A stretch of 64,000 nucleotides of DNA from QHCE01 sp038260095 (GTDB lineage: Bacteria > Actinomycetota > Actinomycetes > Mycobacteriales > QHCE01). The position numbers were made by a program, and so were the translations under genes. Shown in pieces: positions 43,325 through 53,254 of this stretch (position 1 is its first letter; each line of letters begins with the position of its first letter). The stretch lies in assembly GCA_038260095.1 (NCBI GenBank), contig JBBSOC010000002.1:15435-79434 (forward strand), read 5' to 3'. The notes beneath the pieces were generated by a model. The model had not been told where the DNA came from and made no database searches. It saw nothing but the letters and a program-made list of their open reading frames with translations.

Positions 43325-44586
43325 CTCCCCGTTCCGGCATACACTGGCGCTTCTTCGGCCGCACCCAGTTCAAATGCCTCGTGCAGCGCACGCACAGCCA
43401 CATCGAGATCGCTTTCTCGACACACCACTGAGATGCGGATCTCAGAGGTGGAGATGATCTCAATGTTCACACCCGCGCCAGCTAACGCTTCACAAAAAGT
43501 AGCTGTCACGCCGGGATCAGCCCGCATTCCGGCGCCTATCAGAGACAGCTTGCCAATCCGCTCATCGAAAGTCAGCTGGGTGAACCCGACCGTGTCTTGC
43601 GCTCGCTGCAGTGCTTGTAAGGCTGCGGGACCGTCGGCAATCGGCAGCGTGAATGAGATATCGGTGCGAGCAGCCTCAGGTGCAGCGACATTCTGCACAA
43701 CCATGTCGATGTTGATATCGGCAGCAGCAACGGCACGAAAAATTACCGCTGCCGCACCTGGTGAATCCGGCACTCCGCCGACGGTAATCTTGGCTTCGCT
43801 GCGGTCATGGGCGACCCCGACAATAATTGCTTGTTCCACAGCAAGCTCCTCAATAGAGCCAGTCACAAGAGTGCCCGGCTTATTAGAATAGGACGATCTG
43901 ACGCGAATTGGCATACTGTTGCGACGGGCATATTCCACTGACCGCAGGTGGAGCACCTTAGCCCCGCACGCGGCAAACTCCAGCATTTCCTCATACGTCA
44001 CCGTGTTCAGCCGTCGCGCGCGCGGCACAATACGTGGGTCTGCGCTGTATACCCCATCTACGTCGGTGTAGATCTCGCATACGTCGGCCGCAAGCGCGGT
44101 AGCCAGCGCGACAGCGGTGGTGTCGGAGCCGCCACGCCCTAACGTCGTAATGTCCTTAGTGTCTTGCGCCACTCCTTGGAAGCCCGCCACGATCGCGACA
44201 GCGCCTTCATCCAAAGCTCCTCGGATCCGACCGGGAGTTACATCGATAATGCGCGCCTTACCATGCGAAGAAGTAGTGATCATCCCAGCCTGAGAACCGG
44301 TAAATGATCGGGCGTCAAATCCGAGCGTGTGGATAGCCATCGCTAGCAGCGCCATGGAAATACGCTCGCCAGCAGTAAGCAGCATGTCGAGCTCGCGACC
44401 CGGTGGAAACGGTGTGATCTGCCTAGCAAGCTCGGCGAGGGAATCTGTAGTGTCACCCATCGCCGAGACCACGACCGCAACGTCGTCGCCGTTTTTTCGC
44501 GTTGTAACAATCCGCTCGGCCACTGCCTTAATCCGTTCGGCATCAGCTACTGATGAGCCGCCGTACTTTTGAACTATTAACCCCAC
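43321..44586 (-). CDS. lysC: Aspartokinase
   Basis: First step of the aspartate pathway. The 421-residue protein begins MGLIVQKYGGSSVADAERI, then TLGRGGSDTTAVALA for aspartate binding. Two ACT domains follow for feedback by lysine and threonine (VGGVPDSPGAAAVIFRAVA; LSLIGAGMRADPGVTATF). In related bacteria an internal start yields a separate regulatory subunit; that cannot be settled here. It is divergent from the conservon with 219 bases between. Confidence 0.95.
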   Translation of the reverse strand: MGLIVQKYGGSSVADAERIKAVAERIVTTRKNGDDVAVVVSAMGDTTDSLAELARQITPFPPGRELDMLLTAGERISMALLAMAIHTLGFDARSFTGSQAGMITTSSHGKARIIDVTPGRIRGALDEGAVAIVAGFQGVAQDTKDITTLGRGGSDTTAVALATALAADVCEIYTDVDGVYSADPRIVPRARRLNTVTYEEMLEFAACGAKVLHLRSVEYARRNSMPIRVRSSYSNKPGTLVTGSIEELAVEQAIIVGVAHDRSEAKITVGGVPDSPGAAAVIFRAVAAADINIDMVVQNVAAPEAARTDISFTLPIADGPAALQALQRAQDTVGFTQLTFDERIGKLSLIGAGMRADPGVTATFCEALAGAGVNIEIISTSEIRISVVCRESDLDVAVRALHEAFELGAAEEAPVYAGTGR

Positions 44587-44805
44587 CGTCTTACTCCCGT
44601 GCAGACGTGCCGAAACTGAATCATCATGTAAAGATTCCCGACACCGCGTGAACCCCAGCTGAGCTGATTGTTTACTAAGTAGACTAAAAGTAACCTATTT
44701 TCCCAGACCAAAGGCTTTACTGGCCTGATTACTTTTCGATCTCCTTATTAACCTGCCGAATACATAGAGGTGTGAAACATCGTTACTGCTCTAAGCTTTG
44801 ATGGT

Positions 44806-47800
44806 GTGACCGTGCCTCAGATGCCTCACACTACAACCGATGCGGGTAATCGTAACGACGCTGATAGCGAACTCGCCAGCTACGCCGCGGCGACCAGCGG
44901 CAAGCTGGGGGCTTACAGCGCGCCCACAAACACTGCCGAGCTCGGCTCACACCGACGCAGCTGGGGGCCCCGCCAACCTAAGAACAAGCTACGGTTGCGG
45001 CGGTCCATCCGAGCCAAGATGATGCTGATCCTGCTGCTGCCCATACTTGCCATCGCGCTACTAGGCGGTGGTCACATCGTGCAACTGTGGTTGGGGGCCG
45101 CTTCAGCTGCGCAGGTGAACCAAGTTGCCGCATTAAGCGCGCGCGCCAACGAACTCGTCGGCGCGCTACAAGCCGAGCGCGCCGCGGCGGCAACGATACT
45201 TGCCGGAAACCTCACGGCTTCCGACGCTGATTTCACTACTCGGCGCAACACCACAGGTACTGCGGCGCGCAAGTTCTCTAGCTCTGCTGCTGACCTGAGC
45301 AACACGGCACTCTTTTCAGGAGCTATAACCAGAGCGCAGCGAGCGGTCGACTCCGTGACTTCGCTCGCCCGAGAGGTCGAGCATCGCAGCCTGAACAGCA
45401 GCCAAGCGGCCACGCGCTACAGCAGCGCAATCAGCGCAGTGCTGGCCGTTACCGATCGTGTGGCGCGCAGCGCCGCTACTCCTGAGCTCGCTAACCGGCT
45501 ACGCAGCGCCGCCTTGTTCTCTCATTACGGCGAAGCCAGCTCGGCCGAGGGCTATCTGCTCTACACCGCCGCTGTTGGTAGCGGCTTCGACCCAGAGACT
45601 TACCGGAACTTTCTTGCAAGTTTGCGTGATCAACAGGCGTATCTAGAGCAGTTCGAACAGATTAGCAATCCAACAGACCAACGTCTGGTAGAACAGCAAC
45701 TGAACCGATCTCAGCTAAGCGGCCTAATCGCCACCCAAACAGCCGCCGTCGGCAGTGGGCCATCCGGCGAGCTAAACATCAACTCTGACGAGTGGCTAAG
45801 TGCTGCCAGCACCAAGGCCAAAATCGTTAACACTGTGCAACGACGCCTAGCTGATCGGTTATCCGATAGCAGCTCGGCCGAGAGAATCCGGCAGCTGCTC
45901 TACATGGCTGGCGTTGCGCTGCTAACACTAGGGCTGATCGCACTCAGCGCACTGATCTCACTCCGGGTTGCCCGCTACCTGGCGCATTCGCTAGGTGCAC
46001 TACACAGCTCCGCCCTCAATGTGGCTCAGCAAAGCCTACCGGCGTTGGTCGAGCAGCTTCACGATATTGACGGCGCGCGGGGCAGCGCGCCCAGGATCGC
46101 GCAGGTGCATGCGGCAGCGATCGCGACGTTAGATCAACAGCTGACTGCTCGTGCAGGAGACGAGATAGGCGATGTGGCATGTGCGTTAAACCTGGTGCAT
46201 CGCGAGACTATCGACATCGCTGTGCAACAGGCGCAGCTGCGGCTCTCAGTTGCGGCTACTTTCATTAACCTTGCGCGCCGGAGCCAGCTGCTGGTGGATC
46301 GGCTTATCGGCCTGATTGACAAACTAGAACACAGCGAGCGTAATCCCGACCGCTTGGCCGAGCTGTTTCAACTAGACCATTTGATCACCCGCATGCGACG
46401 CAACGACGAAAACCTGTTGGTGCTCGTCGGAGCCGAGGGAGGCCGTCGATGGACGCACACAGCATCGTTGCAGGACGTGCTGCACGCCGCTACCGCTGAG
46501 ATCGAGCAATGCACCCGAGTGAAGATTGGCAACGTGGTGCCGGTTGCCGTCTGCGCCCACGCGGTGAGCGACGTCGTGCACCTGGTGGCAGAACTGGCCG
46601 AAAATGCCACTACATTTTCCCCGCCTCAGACTGACGTCATCCTGCAAACCCGCATCTCGCGCGGCGTTGTCGTCCTCGAGCTCACCGATAGAGGAATTGG
46701 CATGTCGCCCCAGCAGCTTGAGGAGCTCAACGAGCGTCTACGTTCACCGGGCGCAATGGATGCAGGCGCCTCTCGCATGATGGGTTTGCATGTGGTAGCC
46801 AAGCTAGCGGCCCGACACGAGATAGCGGTGACTCTGAAGCCAACCAATCCTGTTGGCACCGTTGCCGCAGTGACACTTCCAGCGACGTTACTTCAGGCCC
46901 CAGACGTTGGAGGTACAGACGTTGGAGGTACAGACGTTGGAGGTACAGACGTTGGAGGTACAGACGTTGGAGGTACAGACGTTGGTGAGGCAAAAGTTGG
47001 TGGTACAGAAATTGGCGGGACAAGCGAAGCTGCGGAGCCACATGAAATGACAATGCCTGCGGCTGACGCATTCGACTCGGCCGCTTGGGCCCCAGCGGAA
47101 CTCTTCATCCCGCCACCGCCCAGTGCTATTCAAGAGAAAGTAGCTCCATGGAAAGTGCCCCTTGAGGACGAACAGTCCACCGAACTGGTGAGAGTGACTA
47201 GTAACGACGAACAGTCCACGCAATTTGTTTCGCCAGCTACGGTCGACGACGAACAGTCCACTGAATTTGTTTCACCAGCTACCGTTAGTCGAAGTCAGTA
47301 CCACGATCATAAACATTGGCGGTACGGCGAGCTTGCCAATCACGAAACCCCGGTCGACGTCACGCTGTCAATTTTTGAATCTATCGAGTCCAAATGGTTC
47401 CGCGAAGTACCAGCCGAGAGTGAAGCTGCCTATAGAACAGCTAACCCTGAGCGGGCTGAGCAGCCGCTCAACCCAAGCTCGACAACAGCATCCGGGGTAT
47501 TGGAGCAATCGATAATCACCACCAGGCCCTCTGTCAACCCTGACGTCAAACCCGCTGCTGGTGATCGTCAGTTACCCAAAGCGCCCAGTGCTACTACAAC
47601 AGAAATCGCCAACGCCGCTTCACCGCTGGCTTCGGCAAATTCGCCAGTACGGGCGCGTTTTCCTATGTCTAAACTCAGCTCACCGACGGTGGGAAATTCC
47701 AGCTTGCCAACACAGATGCGGCCAGAATGGCAGTCGGCGGCCGACGTGGGATGGCAACGCGCGATCGTGGCAGTTACACCCCGCGCTGGGGGTTTAACAG

Positions 47801-48024
47801 CGGCGGGTCTACCTAAACGTGTACCCATGGCCAACTATGTGCCGGGCAGTGTTTGGACCCCGGAGCAGATTGCTGCGGCCGGAGCGCCGCTAGAACGCTC
47901 GCCCGAAGCCATCGGCGCAGGACTTGCCCGCTACCACAGCGGTGTAGAGCACGGCCGGCAGCTAGCACGTACCGGAAATCTAGGTAGCCCCGCCACAAAC
48001 AACTCCTCGGAGGAGTACATATGA
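44806..48024 (+). CDS. Conservon histidine kinase (CvnA type)
   Basis: A 1072-residue membrane kinase. One helix near residues 67-95 is followed by a nitrate/nitrite-sensing type outside domain (NELVGALQAERAAAATILAG) to about 330, then a second helix near 365-385. HAMP and coiled coil follow, and a GHKL ATPase with the N box ELAENATTFSPP (near residue 595) and DRGIGM. The last 370 residues are low complexity. They hold five copies of DVGGT from about residue 701 and three DEQSTEFV-type repeats. Kinases of this family work with a roadblock protein and a small GTPase, both next to it. The start is GTG at 44806, supported by the layout only. Confidence 0.85.
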   Translation: MTVPQMPHTTTDAGNRNDADSELASYAAATSGKLGAYSAPTNTAELGSHRRSWGPRQPKNKLRLRRSIRAKMMLILLLPILAIALLGGGHIVQLWLGAASAAQVNQVAALSARANELVGALQAERAAAATILAGNLTASDADFTTRRNTTGTAARKFSSSAADLSNTALFSGAITRAQRAVDSVTSLAREVEHRSLNSSQAATRYSSAISAVLAVTDRVARSAATPELANRLRSAALFSHYGEASSAEGYLLYTAAVGSGFDPETYRNFLASLRDQQAYLEQFEQISNPTDQRLVEQQLNRSQLSGLIATQTAAVGSGPSGELNINSDEWLSAASTKAKIVNTVQRRLADRLSDSSSAERIRQLLYMAGVALLTLGLIALSALISLRVARYLAHSLGALHSSALNVAQQSLPALVEQLHDIDGARGSAPRIAQVHAAAIATLDQQLTARAGDEIGDVACALNLVHRETIDIAVQQAQLRLSVAATFINLARRSQLLVDRLIGLIDKLEHSERNPDRLAELFQLDHLITRMRRNDENLLVLVGAEGGRRWTHTASLQDVLHAATAEIEQCTRVKIGNVVPVAVCAHAVSDVVHLVAELAENATTFSPPQTDVILQTRISRGVVVLELTDRGIGMSPQQLEELNERLRSPGAMDAGASRMMGLHVVAKLAARHEIAVTLKPTNPVGTVAAVTLPATLLQAPDVGGTDVGGTDVGGTDVGGTDVGGTDVGEAKVGGTEIGGTSEAAEPHEMTMPAADAFDSAAWAPAELFIPPPPSAIQEKVAPWKVPLEDEQSTELVRVTSNDEQSTQFVSPATVDDEQSTEFVSPATVSRSQYHDHKHWRYGELANHETPVDVTLSIFESIESKWFREVPAESEAAYRTANPERAEQPLNPSSTTASGVLEQSIITTRPSVNPDVKPAAGDRQLPKAPSATTTEIANAASPLASANSPVRARFPMSKLSSPTVGNSSLPTQMRPEWQSAADVGWQRAIVAVTPRAGGLTAAGLPKRVPMANYVPGSVWTPEQIAAAGAPLERSPEAIGAGLARYHSGVEHGRQLARTGNLGSPATNNSSEEYI
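46905..46985 (+). repeat. 15-base tandem repeat inside kinase gene
   Basis: GACGTTGGAGGTACA is repeated five times without change, followed by decayed copies (TTGGTGAGG..., GTTGGTGGTACAGAA). It encodes DVGGT units. The exact identity of the copies points to recent slippage, so the number may vary between strains. Confidence 0.9.
47163..47287 (+). repeat. 42-base repeat inside kinase gene
   Basis: Three diverged copies of GACGAACAGTCCAC..., encoding DEQSTELV, DEQSTQFVSPATV and DEQSTEFVSPATV, lie in the disordered tail of the kinase. Confidence 0.75.
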
Positions 48025-48449
48025 GCGCACCCATTACCCAGCCGTTACCCGGAGGCAACGGCTCCGATGTCAGTTGGTTAATCGAAAATTTTGTACAGCA
48101 GGTTCCCGGCATTGCGCATTCGGTTGTTGCCTCCGCCGACGGCCTCCTCATGGCCTCATCAGCGGCACTGCCGAGGGATCGAGCCGACCAGTTAGCTGCT
48201 ATCGCCACTGGGGTGGCAAGTCTCACTCAGGGTGCGGCAACGGTATTTGAGGGTGGCAGAGTCAGCCAAACCGTTGTGGAGATGGAAAGTGGGTTCCTGA
48301 TTGTCATGGCAGCTAGCGGCGGTTCATGTCTGGCGGCTTTAGCGTCGCAAAGTTGCGACATAGGCCAGGTTGGTTATGAGATGGCACTTTTGGTAGAGCG
48401 TGTCGGCGAGGTGCTCACCCCGCAGTTGCGCGCGCAAGCCGGTGCCTGA
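48021..48449 (+). CDS. Roadblock/LC7 protein (CvnB type)
   Basis: A 142-residue roadblock protein, starting MSAPITQPLPGG. The block LIENFVQQVPGIAHSVVASADGLLMASSAALPRDRADQLAAI and the later SGFLIVMAASGGSCLAALA are typical. It should act as regulator or exchange partner of the GTPase. It overlaps the kinase stop by four bases (ATGA) after a GGAGGA ribosome site. Confidence 0.92.
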   Translation: MSAPITQPLPGGNGSDVSWLIENFVQQVPGIAHSVVASADGLLMASSAALPRDRADQLAAIATGVASLTQGAATVFEGGRVSQTVVEMESGFLIVMAASGGSCLAALASQSCDIGQVGYEMALLVERVGEVLTPQLRAQAGA

Positions 48450-48491
48450 AGTGCCAAGTACCGCTTCCCCATACGGCTCGCGGCAGGACTG

Positions 48492-49256
48492 GTGACAGTG
48501 CGTTCGTCGATGAACATCGACGGTAGAATCGACACTTATTCTGTTGGAGAGTGCTCAGTGGAATCCGAAAGCTTTAGCTCAGACGCCTTTGATGCGCCTA
48601 TCAGCAGCACGACAGCTGTCGGTACATCCGATGCGGCCAAAATCGTGATTGCTGGCGGCTTTGGCGCGGGCAAAACCACTTTCGTGGGTGCGATTTCAGA
48701 GATCCGACCTCTCACCACCGAGGGTCCGATGACAGCAGTAGCCAGTGGCGCCGATGACTCTGCAGCCACTCCAAACAAACACTTCACCACCGTGGCACTG
48801 GATTTTGGGCGGGTCACGCTAGACTCCGATGTTGTACTGTACTTGTTCGGCACGCCCGGCCAGTTTCGATTTTGGTTCATGTGGGATCAGCTCGCGCGTA
48901 ACGCGTTCGGGGGCATCGTAATACTCGACACCCGCCGACTGGCTAATTGCTTCGCTGCGATTGACTTCTTCGAAAATAAAAATCTGCCGTACGTTGTCGC
49001 TATAAATTCCTTCGACAGTGTTCGATCACATAGAACAGATGAGGTGCGTGAGGCACTCACCATTGGTCCAAATGTTCCAGTGCTGAACTGCGATGCGCGG
49101 GATCGCGGCTCGGTGAAAGCAGTCCTTAATGCGTTGGTCGAGCACGTACTGCGGCTTCATAGCGGCGCACGCGTTGGAGCTTTGCGCGACCACACACTCG
49201 ACGGAGCCGCCCACGTAGAGCGTCCACGTGCACCCCAACGCTGGTCAACGGCATGA
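48492..49256 (+). CDS. Conservon GTPase (CvnD type)
   Basis: A 254-residue small GTPase with P-loop GGFGAGKTTF (near residue 55), VALDFGRV, the G3 motif LFGTPGQFRFWF and the G4-like INSFD. The usual length of the family is about 190-200, so the first 45 residues (MTVRSSMNIDGRIDTYSV...) may not be translated; a GTG start at about 48558 (VESESF) is possible. Only 42 bases separate it from the roadblock gene. The DUF742 (CvnC) gene that normally lies between them is missing. Confidence 0.85.
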   Translation: MTVRSSMNIDGRIDTYSVGECSVESESFSSDAFDAPISSTTAVGTSDAAKIVIAGGFGAGKTTFVGAISEIRPLTTEGPMTAVASGADDSAATPNKHFTTVALDFGRVTLDSDVVLYLFGTPGQFRFWFMWDQLARNAFGGIVILDTRRLANCFAAIDFFENKNLPYVVAINSFDSVRSHRTDEVREALTIGPNVPVLNCDARDRGSVKAVLNALVEHVLRLHSGARVGALRDHTLDGAAHVERPRAPQRWSTA

Positions 49257-49350
49257 ACTCTTATCAATACCTCGATCCTTCATGGCTGCGGAGCAGTATT
49301 CACTGAACGTAGCCCCTGAGACGCCGTGCTTTCTAGACGGCCGGGGGCCG

Positions 49351-50520
49351 CTAAACGAAGTGCCGAACGGTGTCCCAACCAGGGTCGGAAGTCCAGACAA
49401 CGTGTATGGGGCGCTGCTGTTGCTTACTCCACACCTCTACCTGGTCAGGTACCACGCCTTGGGCATAGGTGTAAAAATGCAACGTCATGCGATCAGGCAA
49501 CATGGCTGAAGCCACCAGTACCGCCGAAGCTCCCAACAGCGCTACCAACCCCCGGGTCAGACCCTCCAGCTCGATCAGCTCGCCAGTATCGGGTTCAACT
49601 GGTACGAATGGATCGCCTGAGTCAGCGACGCTCGCGGACTGCTGGTACGGAAATTCAATCGTGCCGAGAAAATCAAACAGCGGATAGTCCAGCCGAGGCA
49701 GCGGAACCCGAACGTGAAGCCGAGCGCTACGGCCCTGCTCATCCACGCCTTCTAGCTGCGCCCAATGGACACCGTTGAACTCTTTAGCCAACGCCGCCAC
49801 TGCGCCGCGTAGACCTGCCCCGTCGAGATCCTGCATAGCGTCACTGAAACGCACCTCGCCAATCCAGCGCTCGGTGTCATCCTCGCCGAGAATCCAATCA
49901 AGCAGCAAGAATGCTAACCGCAGCCGCTCGGCGTCCTCTAAATACGGCAGCGCAGCATGTGACACCGCGACGTGCAGGCGCCCACGGTCGGGGTCGACTT
50001 CAACGCCGAATCGTGCTTGCTGGGGGGAGATGGACCGATTGCCCCAAACGATCTCGCGACGCAGCGCGCCAGGGTTGGGCGGTCGAGCTGAGTAATACTC
50101 CCAGAATTCGTCATCGCCAGGTCCCGCCCGACGCCAACGCTCAGTAAGCGGACGCAGCTCCGGGGAACCCTCTGAGGTAAGCACTAAAGCGTGGCGGGCC
50201 AAAATTCCGTCCAGCAGCTCCCAGGTCAGATCGGGATGGATTGCGGCGAGTTTCTCCGAAAGCGCGCGCACCATTCGATTCGACAACGCGCGGCGACCAC
50301 GTTTCGTACCATCGGCAGCAACGTTCGCTCCCTCGGTTTGAGCATCCTCGGTCGATAGCCCCTCGGCGATTTGCCCACACACACTTGGCCACCAAGCCCA
50401 AAACTCCTTGACCGCGGCCTCGGGGTCCCGTCGCCATCGCGCGAAGTTCACCACACGGTCGAGTCTGACGTATGACTGGCTCAGGTACCACACCAGGATC
50501 CTGGTCGAAACATCAAACAC
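49351..50520 (-). CDS. Protein of unknown function, clpB partner
   Basis: A 389-residue soluble protein starting at GTG 50520, three bases after the clpB stop, so it is cotranslated with clpB. It has Trp-rich blocks (VKEFWAWWPSVCGQIAEGLS, LLDWILGEDDTERWIGEVRF) and a hydrophobic helix-like region (GLVALLGASAVLVASAM). I do not recognise the family. A conserved gene next to clpB also occurs in mycobacteria (Rv0383c), but identity was not tested. A role near the chaperone is inference from position. Confidence 0.7.
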   Translation of the reverse strand: MFDVSTRILVWYLSQSYVRLDRVVNFARWRRDPEAAVKEFWAWWPSVCGQIAEGLSTEDAQTEGANVAADGTKRGRRALSNRMVRALSEKLAAIHPDLTWELLDGILARHALVLTSEGSPELRPLTERWRRAGPGDDEFWEYYSARPPNPGALRREIVWGNRSISPQQARFGVEVDPDRGRLHVAVSHAALPYLEDAERLRLAFLLLDWILGEDDTERWIGEVRFSDAMQDLDGAGLRGAVAALAKEFNGVHWAQLEGVDEQGRSARLHVRVPLPRLDYPLFDFLGTIEFPYQQSASVADSGDPFVPVEPDTGELIELEGLTRGLVALLGASAVLVASAMLPDRMTLHFYTYAQGVVPDQVEVWSKQQQRPIHVVWTSDPGWDTVRHFV

Positions 50521-50523
50521 CCG

Positions 50524-53136
50524 TCACGTTCTATCCGCACGGCGGACCGTAAGCAGCAGAGGGTCGTCGCCGACATCAACTAGTACTTCATCACCGTCGC
50601 GAATATTTCCTGCCAGCAGCTCGCGTGCCAGTGGGTCCCCAATCGCCGATTGCACCAGGCGTCGCAGCGGCCGAGCCCCGTATGTAGGGTCGTACCCGTT
50701 GATCGCCAGCCATTCCCGAGCCGCTGGACTTACACGCAGCGCGAGCCGTCGCTGAGCGAGCCGCCGAGTCAACCCAGCGACCGCGATATCAACAATCCGT
50801 TCCAGTTGTTGCCCGCTCAGTTTGTTGAAGATGACGATGTCATCGAGCCGGTTCAAAAACTCCGGCTTGAAGTGCGCCCGCACCACTGACATCACGGTCT
50901 CCTTCTGTGCTCGACGCACAGCCGTCTCATCGGCGTCGACGAAGTCGTCGGCGAAGGCGGCGGAAGCGAGGTTGGAGGTGAGGATCACTATGGTGTTGCG
51001 AAAGTCGACGGTGCGTCCCTGACCATCAGTGAGCCGGCCGTCATCTAGGACCTGCAGCAACACGTCGAAAGTGTCGGGGTGGGCTTTTTCCACCTCGTCG
51101 AGCAGCACGACACTGTAGGGCCGGCGACGCACAAGCTCAGTGAGCTGGCCGCCCTCTTCGTATCCCACGTATCCAGGCGGCGCCCCGACCAAGCGTGCAA
51201 CTGAATGCTTCTCGCTGTACTCGCTCATGTCGATACGGAGCATGGCACGCTCGTCATCGAACAGGAACTCCGCAAGCGTTTTAGCCAGCTCGGTCTTTCC
51301 CACCCCGGTAGGACCGAGGAACAGGAACGACCCAACAGGGCGATCGGGATCGGCCACGCCAGAACGAGCTCGACGTACCGCATCGGCTACCGCGATTACG
51401 GCTTCAGGTTGCCCGACCACCCGTTTTTCCAGCTCGGCCTCCATCCGCAGCAGTTTCGCGGTCTCACCTTCCATCAATCGTCCAGCCGGAATACCGGTCC
51501 AGGAAGCGACCACGTCCGCTACATCCTCGGGGCCGACCTCTTCTTTGACCATCGGTTCGAGGGACTCGGCGGCCGCTACAGCACCGGCCAGCTCTTTTTC
51601 CAAGGTGGGAATTGCGCCGTACAGCAGCTCAGAAGCCCGTTCAAGGTCATCTTCACGTTGCGCCCGCTCAGCCTGAATGCGCAGCTCGTCGAGTTCTTTC
51701 TTTACCTCGCCCACGCGGTTTAGGCCAGTTTTTTCGCGCTCCCAACGCGAGTTCAATACGGTGAGCTTTTCGCCTACGTCGGCGAGCTCCCGACGTAACG
51801 CGCCAAGCCGTTCCTTGCTGGCTGGATCACTTTCCTTTGCCAAGGCCAGCTCTTCCATCCGAAGACGATCAACCGCGCGCTGCAGCTCGTCGACTTCTAC
51901 CGGTCGGGAGTCGATCTCCATGCGTTGGCTAGAGGCCGCTTCATCCATCAAATCTATGGCTTTGTCCGGCAGGAAACGCTGAGTGAGATAGCGATCAGAC
52001 AGTGTCGCGGCCGCCACCAGGGCAGCATCGGAAATACGCACACCATGGTGAGCTTCATACCGTTCTTTGAGTCCACGCAGGATCGCGATGGTGTCTTCCA
52101 CGCTCGGCTCACCCACAAAGACTTGTTGGAACCGGCGCTCCAGCGCGGCATCTTTTTCAATCCGCTCACGGTACTCATCCAAGGTAGTGGCGCCAACCAT
52201 CCGAAGCTCACCTCGAGCCAGCATGGGCTTAAGTAGATTGCCGGCGTCCATGCTGGACTCTCCAGTCGCACCAGCCCCGACCAAAGTGTGCAGCTCATCG
52301 ATGAATGTCACGATTTGACCGTTGGAGGCTTTGATCTCATTGAGTACCGAGGTGAGACGCTCCTCAAACTCACCGCGGTACTTGGCTCCGGCCACCATGG
52401 CACCCAGGTCCAACGCGACTAACCGCTTGTTACGCAGCGATTCAGGTACGTCGCCGGCGGCAATGCGCTGCGCCAAGCCCTCCACTACCGCGGTCTTGCC
52501 TACGCCGGGTTCACCAATGAGCACTGGGTTGTTCTTGGTTCGCCGAGAAAGTACTTGAATGACCCGGCGGATCTCAACGTCCCGACCGATCACGGGGTCG
52601 AGCTTTCCATCTCGAGCCTGTTCGGTGAGATCAAGACCATATTTCTTTAGCGCCTGGTATGTACTTTCGGGATCGGCAGAAGTGACACGAGCGTTGCTAC
52701 CCCGAATAGTAGAAAAAGCATCAACCAGTGCGTCTGAGCTTGCGCCCACAGCGCGTAGCCACTCTGCGACCGGCCCACCAGCCCTAGCTAATCCAGCGAG
52801 GAGATGCTCGGTGGAGACGTATTCGTCTCCGAGCGGGCGAGCCACCTGCTCAGCCGCCACAAATGTGTTGTCCAGCGCCCGAGACAACTGCGGCTGCGCC
52901 ACTGTGTCACCGGCTACCCGCGGCAGCTGGTCGAGCCAGCGTTGTGCACGCTCACGCAGCGTTGCGGGTTCGGCGCCAATAGCCCGCAGCAGGTCAGCGG
53001 CGGTGCTACCTCCGGTGTCGAGTAACGCCACTAGTAAGTGCGCTGGTTCCACGGTGGCATGGTTAGCTCCGGTAGCCGAGGCTATCGCTGCCTTAGCTAC
53101 ATCGCGACTCTTCGTGGTAAGAAGCTCTGGATTCAT
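50524..53136 (-). CDS. clpB: ClpB disaggregase
   Basis: AAA+ chaperone that pulls proteins out of aggregates with DnaK. The 870-residue protein has the N domain, then Walker A GEPGVGKTAVVEGLA (first ATPase), a coiled-coil middle domain (about residues 400-525, SSQRMEIDSRPVEVDELQRA), and the second Walker A GPTGVGKTELAKTLA. VLLDEVEKAHPDTFDVLLQVLDDGRLTD is the second Walker B. A HAIR-like site lies just ahead of its start codon. Confidence 0.96.
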   Translation of the reverse strand: MNPELLTTKSRDVAKAAIASATGANHATVEPAHLLVALLDTGGSTAADLLRAIGAEPATLRERAQRWLDQLPRVAGDTVAQPQLSRALDNTFVAAEQVARPLGDEYVSTEHLLAGLARAGGPVAEWLRAVGASSDALVDAFSTIRGSNARVTSADPESTYQALKKYGLDLTEQARDGKLDPVIGRDVEIRRVIQVLSRRTKNNPVLIGEPGVGKTAVVEGLAQRIAAGDVPESLRNKRLVALDLGAMVAGAKYRGEFEERLTSVLNEIKASNGQIVTFIDELHTLVGAGATGESSMDAGNLLKPMLARGELRMVGATTLDEYRERIEKDAALERRFQQVFVGEPSVEDTIAILRGLKERYEAHHGVRISDAALVAAATLSDRYLTQRFLPDKAIDLMDEAASSQRMEIDSRPVEVDELQRAVDRLRMEELALAKESDPASKERLGALRRELADVGEKLTVLNSRWEREKTGLNRVGEVKKELDELRIQAERAQREDDLERASELLYGAIPTLEKELAGAVAAAESLEPMVKEEVGPEDVADVVASWTGIPAGRLMEGETAKLLRMEAELEKRVVGQPEAVIAVADAVRRARSGVADPDRPVGSFLFLGPTGVGKTELAKTLAEFLFDDERAMLRIDMSEYSEKHSVARLVGAPPGYVGYEEGGQLTELVRRRPYSVVLLDEVEKAHPDTFDVLLQVLDDGRLTDGQGRTVDFRNTIVILTSNLASAAFADDFVDADETAVRRAQKETVMSVVRAHFKPEFLNRLDDIVIFNKLSGQQLERIVDIAVAGLTRRLAQRRLALRVSPAAREWLAINGYDPTYGARPLRRLVQSAIGDPLARELLAGNIRDGDEVLVDVGDDPLLLTVRRADRT

Positions 53137-53139
53137 ATA

Positions 53140-53160
53140 CTTGAGTCTACCTCGCTCAAC
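53140..53160 (-). promoter_or_regulatory. HAIR-like HspR site upstream of clpB
   Basis: On the plus strand CTTGAGT-CTACCTC-GCTCAAC, compared with the HAIR consensus CTTGAGT-N7-ACTCAAG (left arm 7 of 7, right arm 5 of 7 matches). It begins three bases before the clpB ATG. HspR from the dnaK operon should bind here. Confidence 0.7.
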
Positions 53161-53254
53161 CTGGCCGGCTCTGCATGCTGTGTGGTGCGCCTACCCTATG
53201 GCTATTCTTCCCAATTCAGCTGCACAGATTTGGCAGATGCGATAAATTCGCCCC

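Noticed and set aside
48450..48491. Search for a CvnC (DUF742) gene in the conservon
   Set aside because: Only 42 bases; no room for a gene of about 120 codons.
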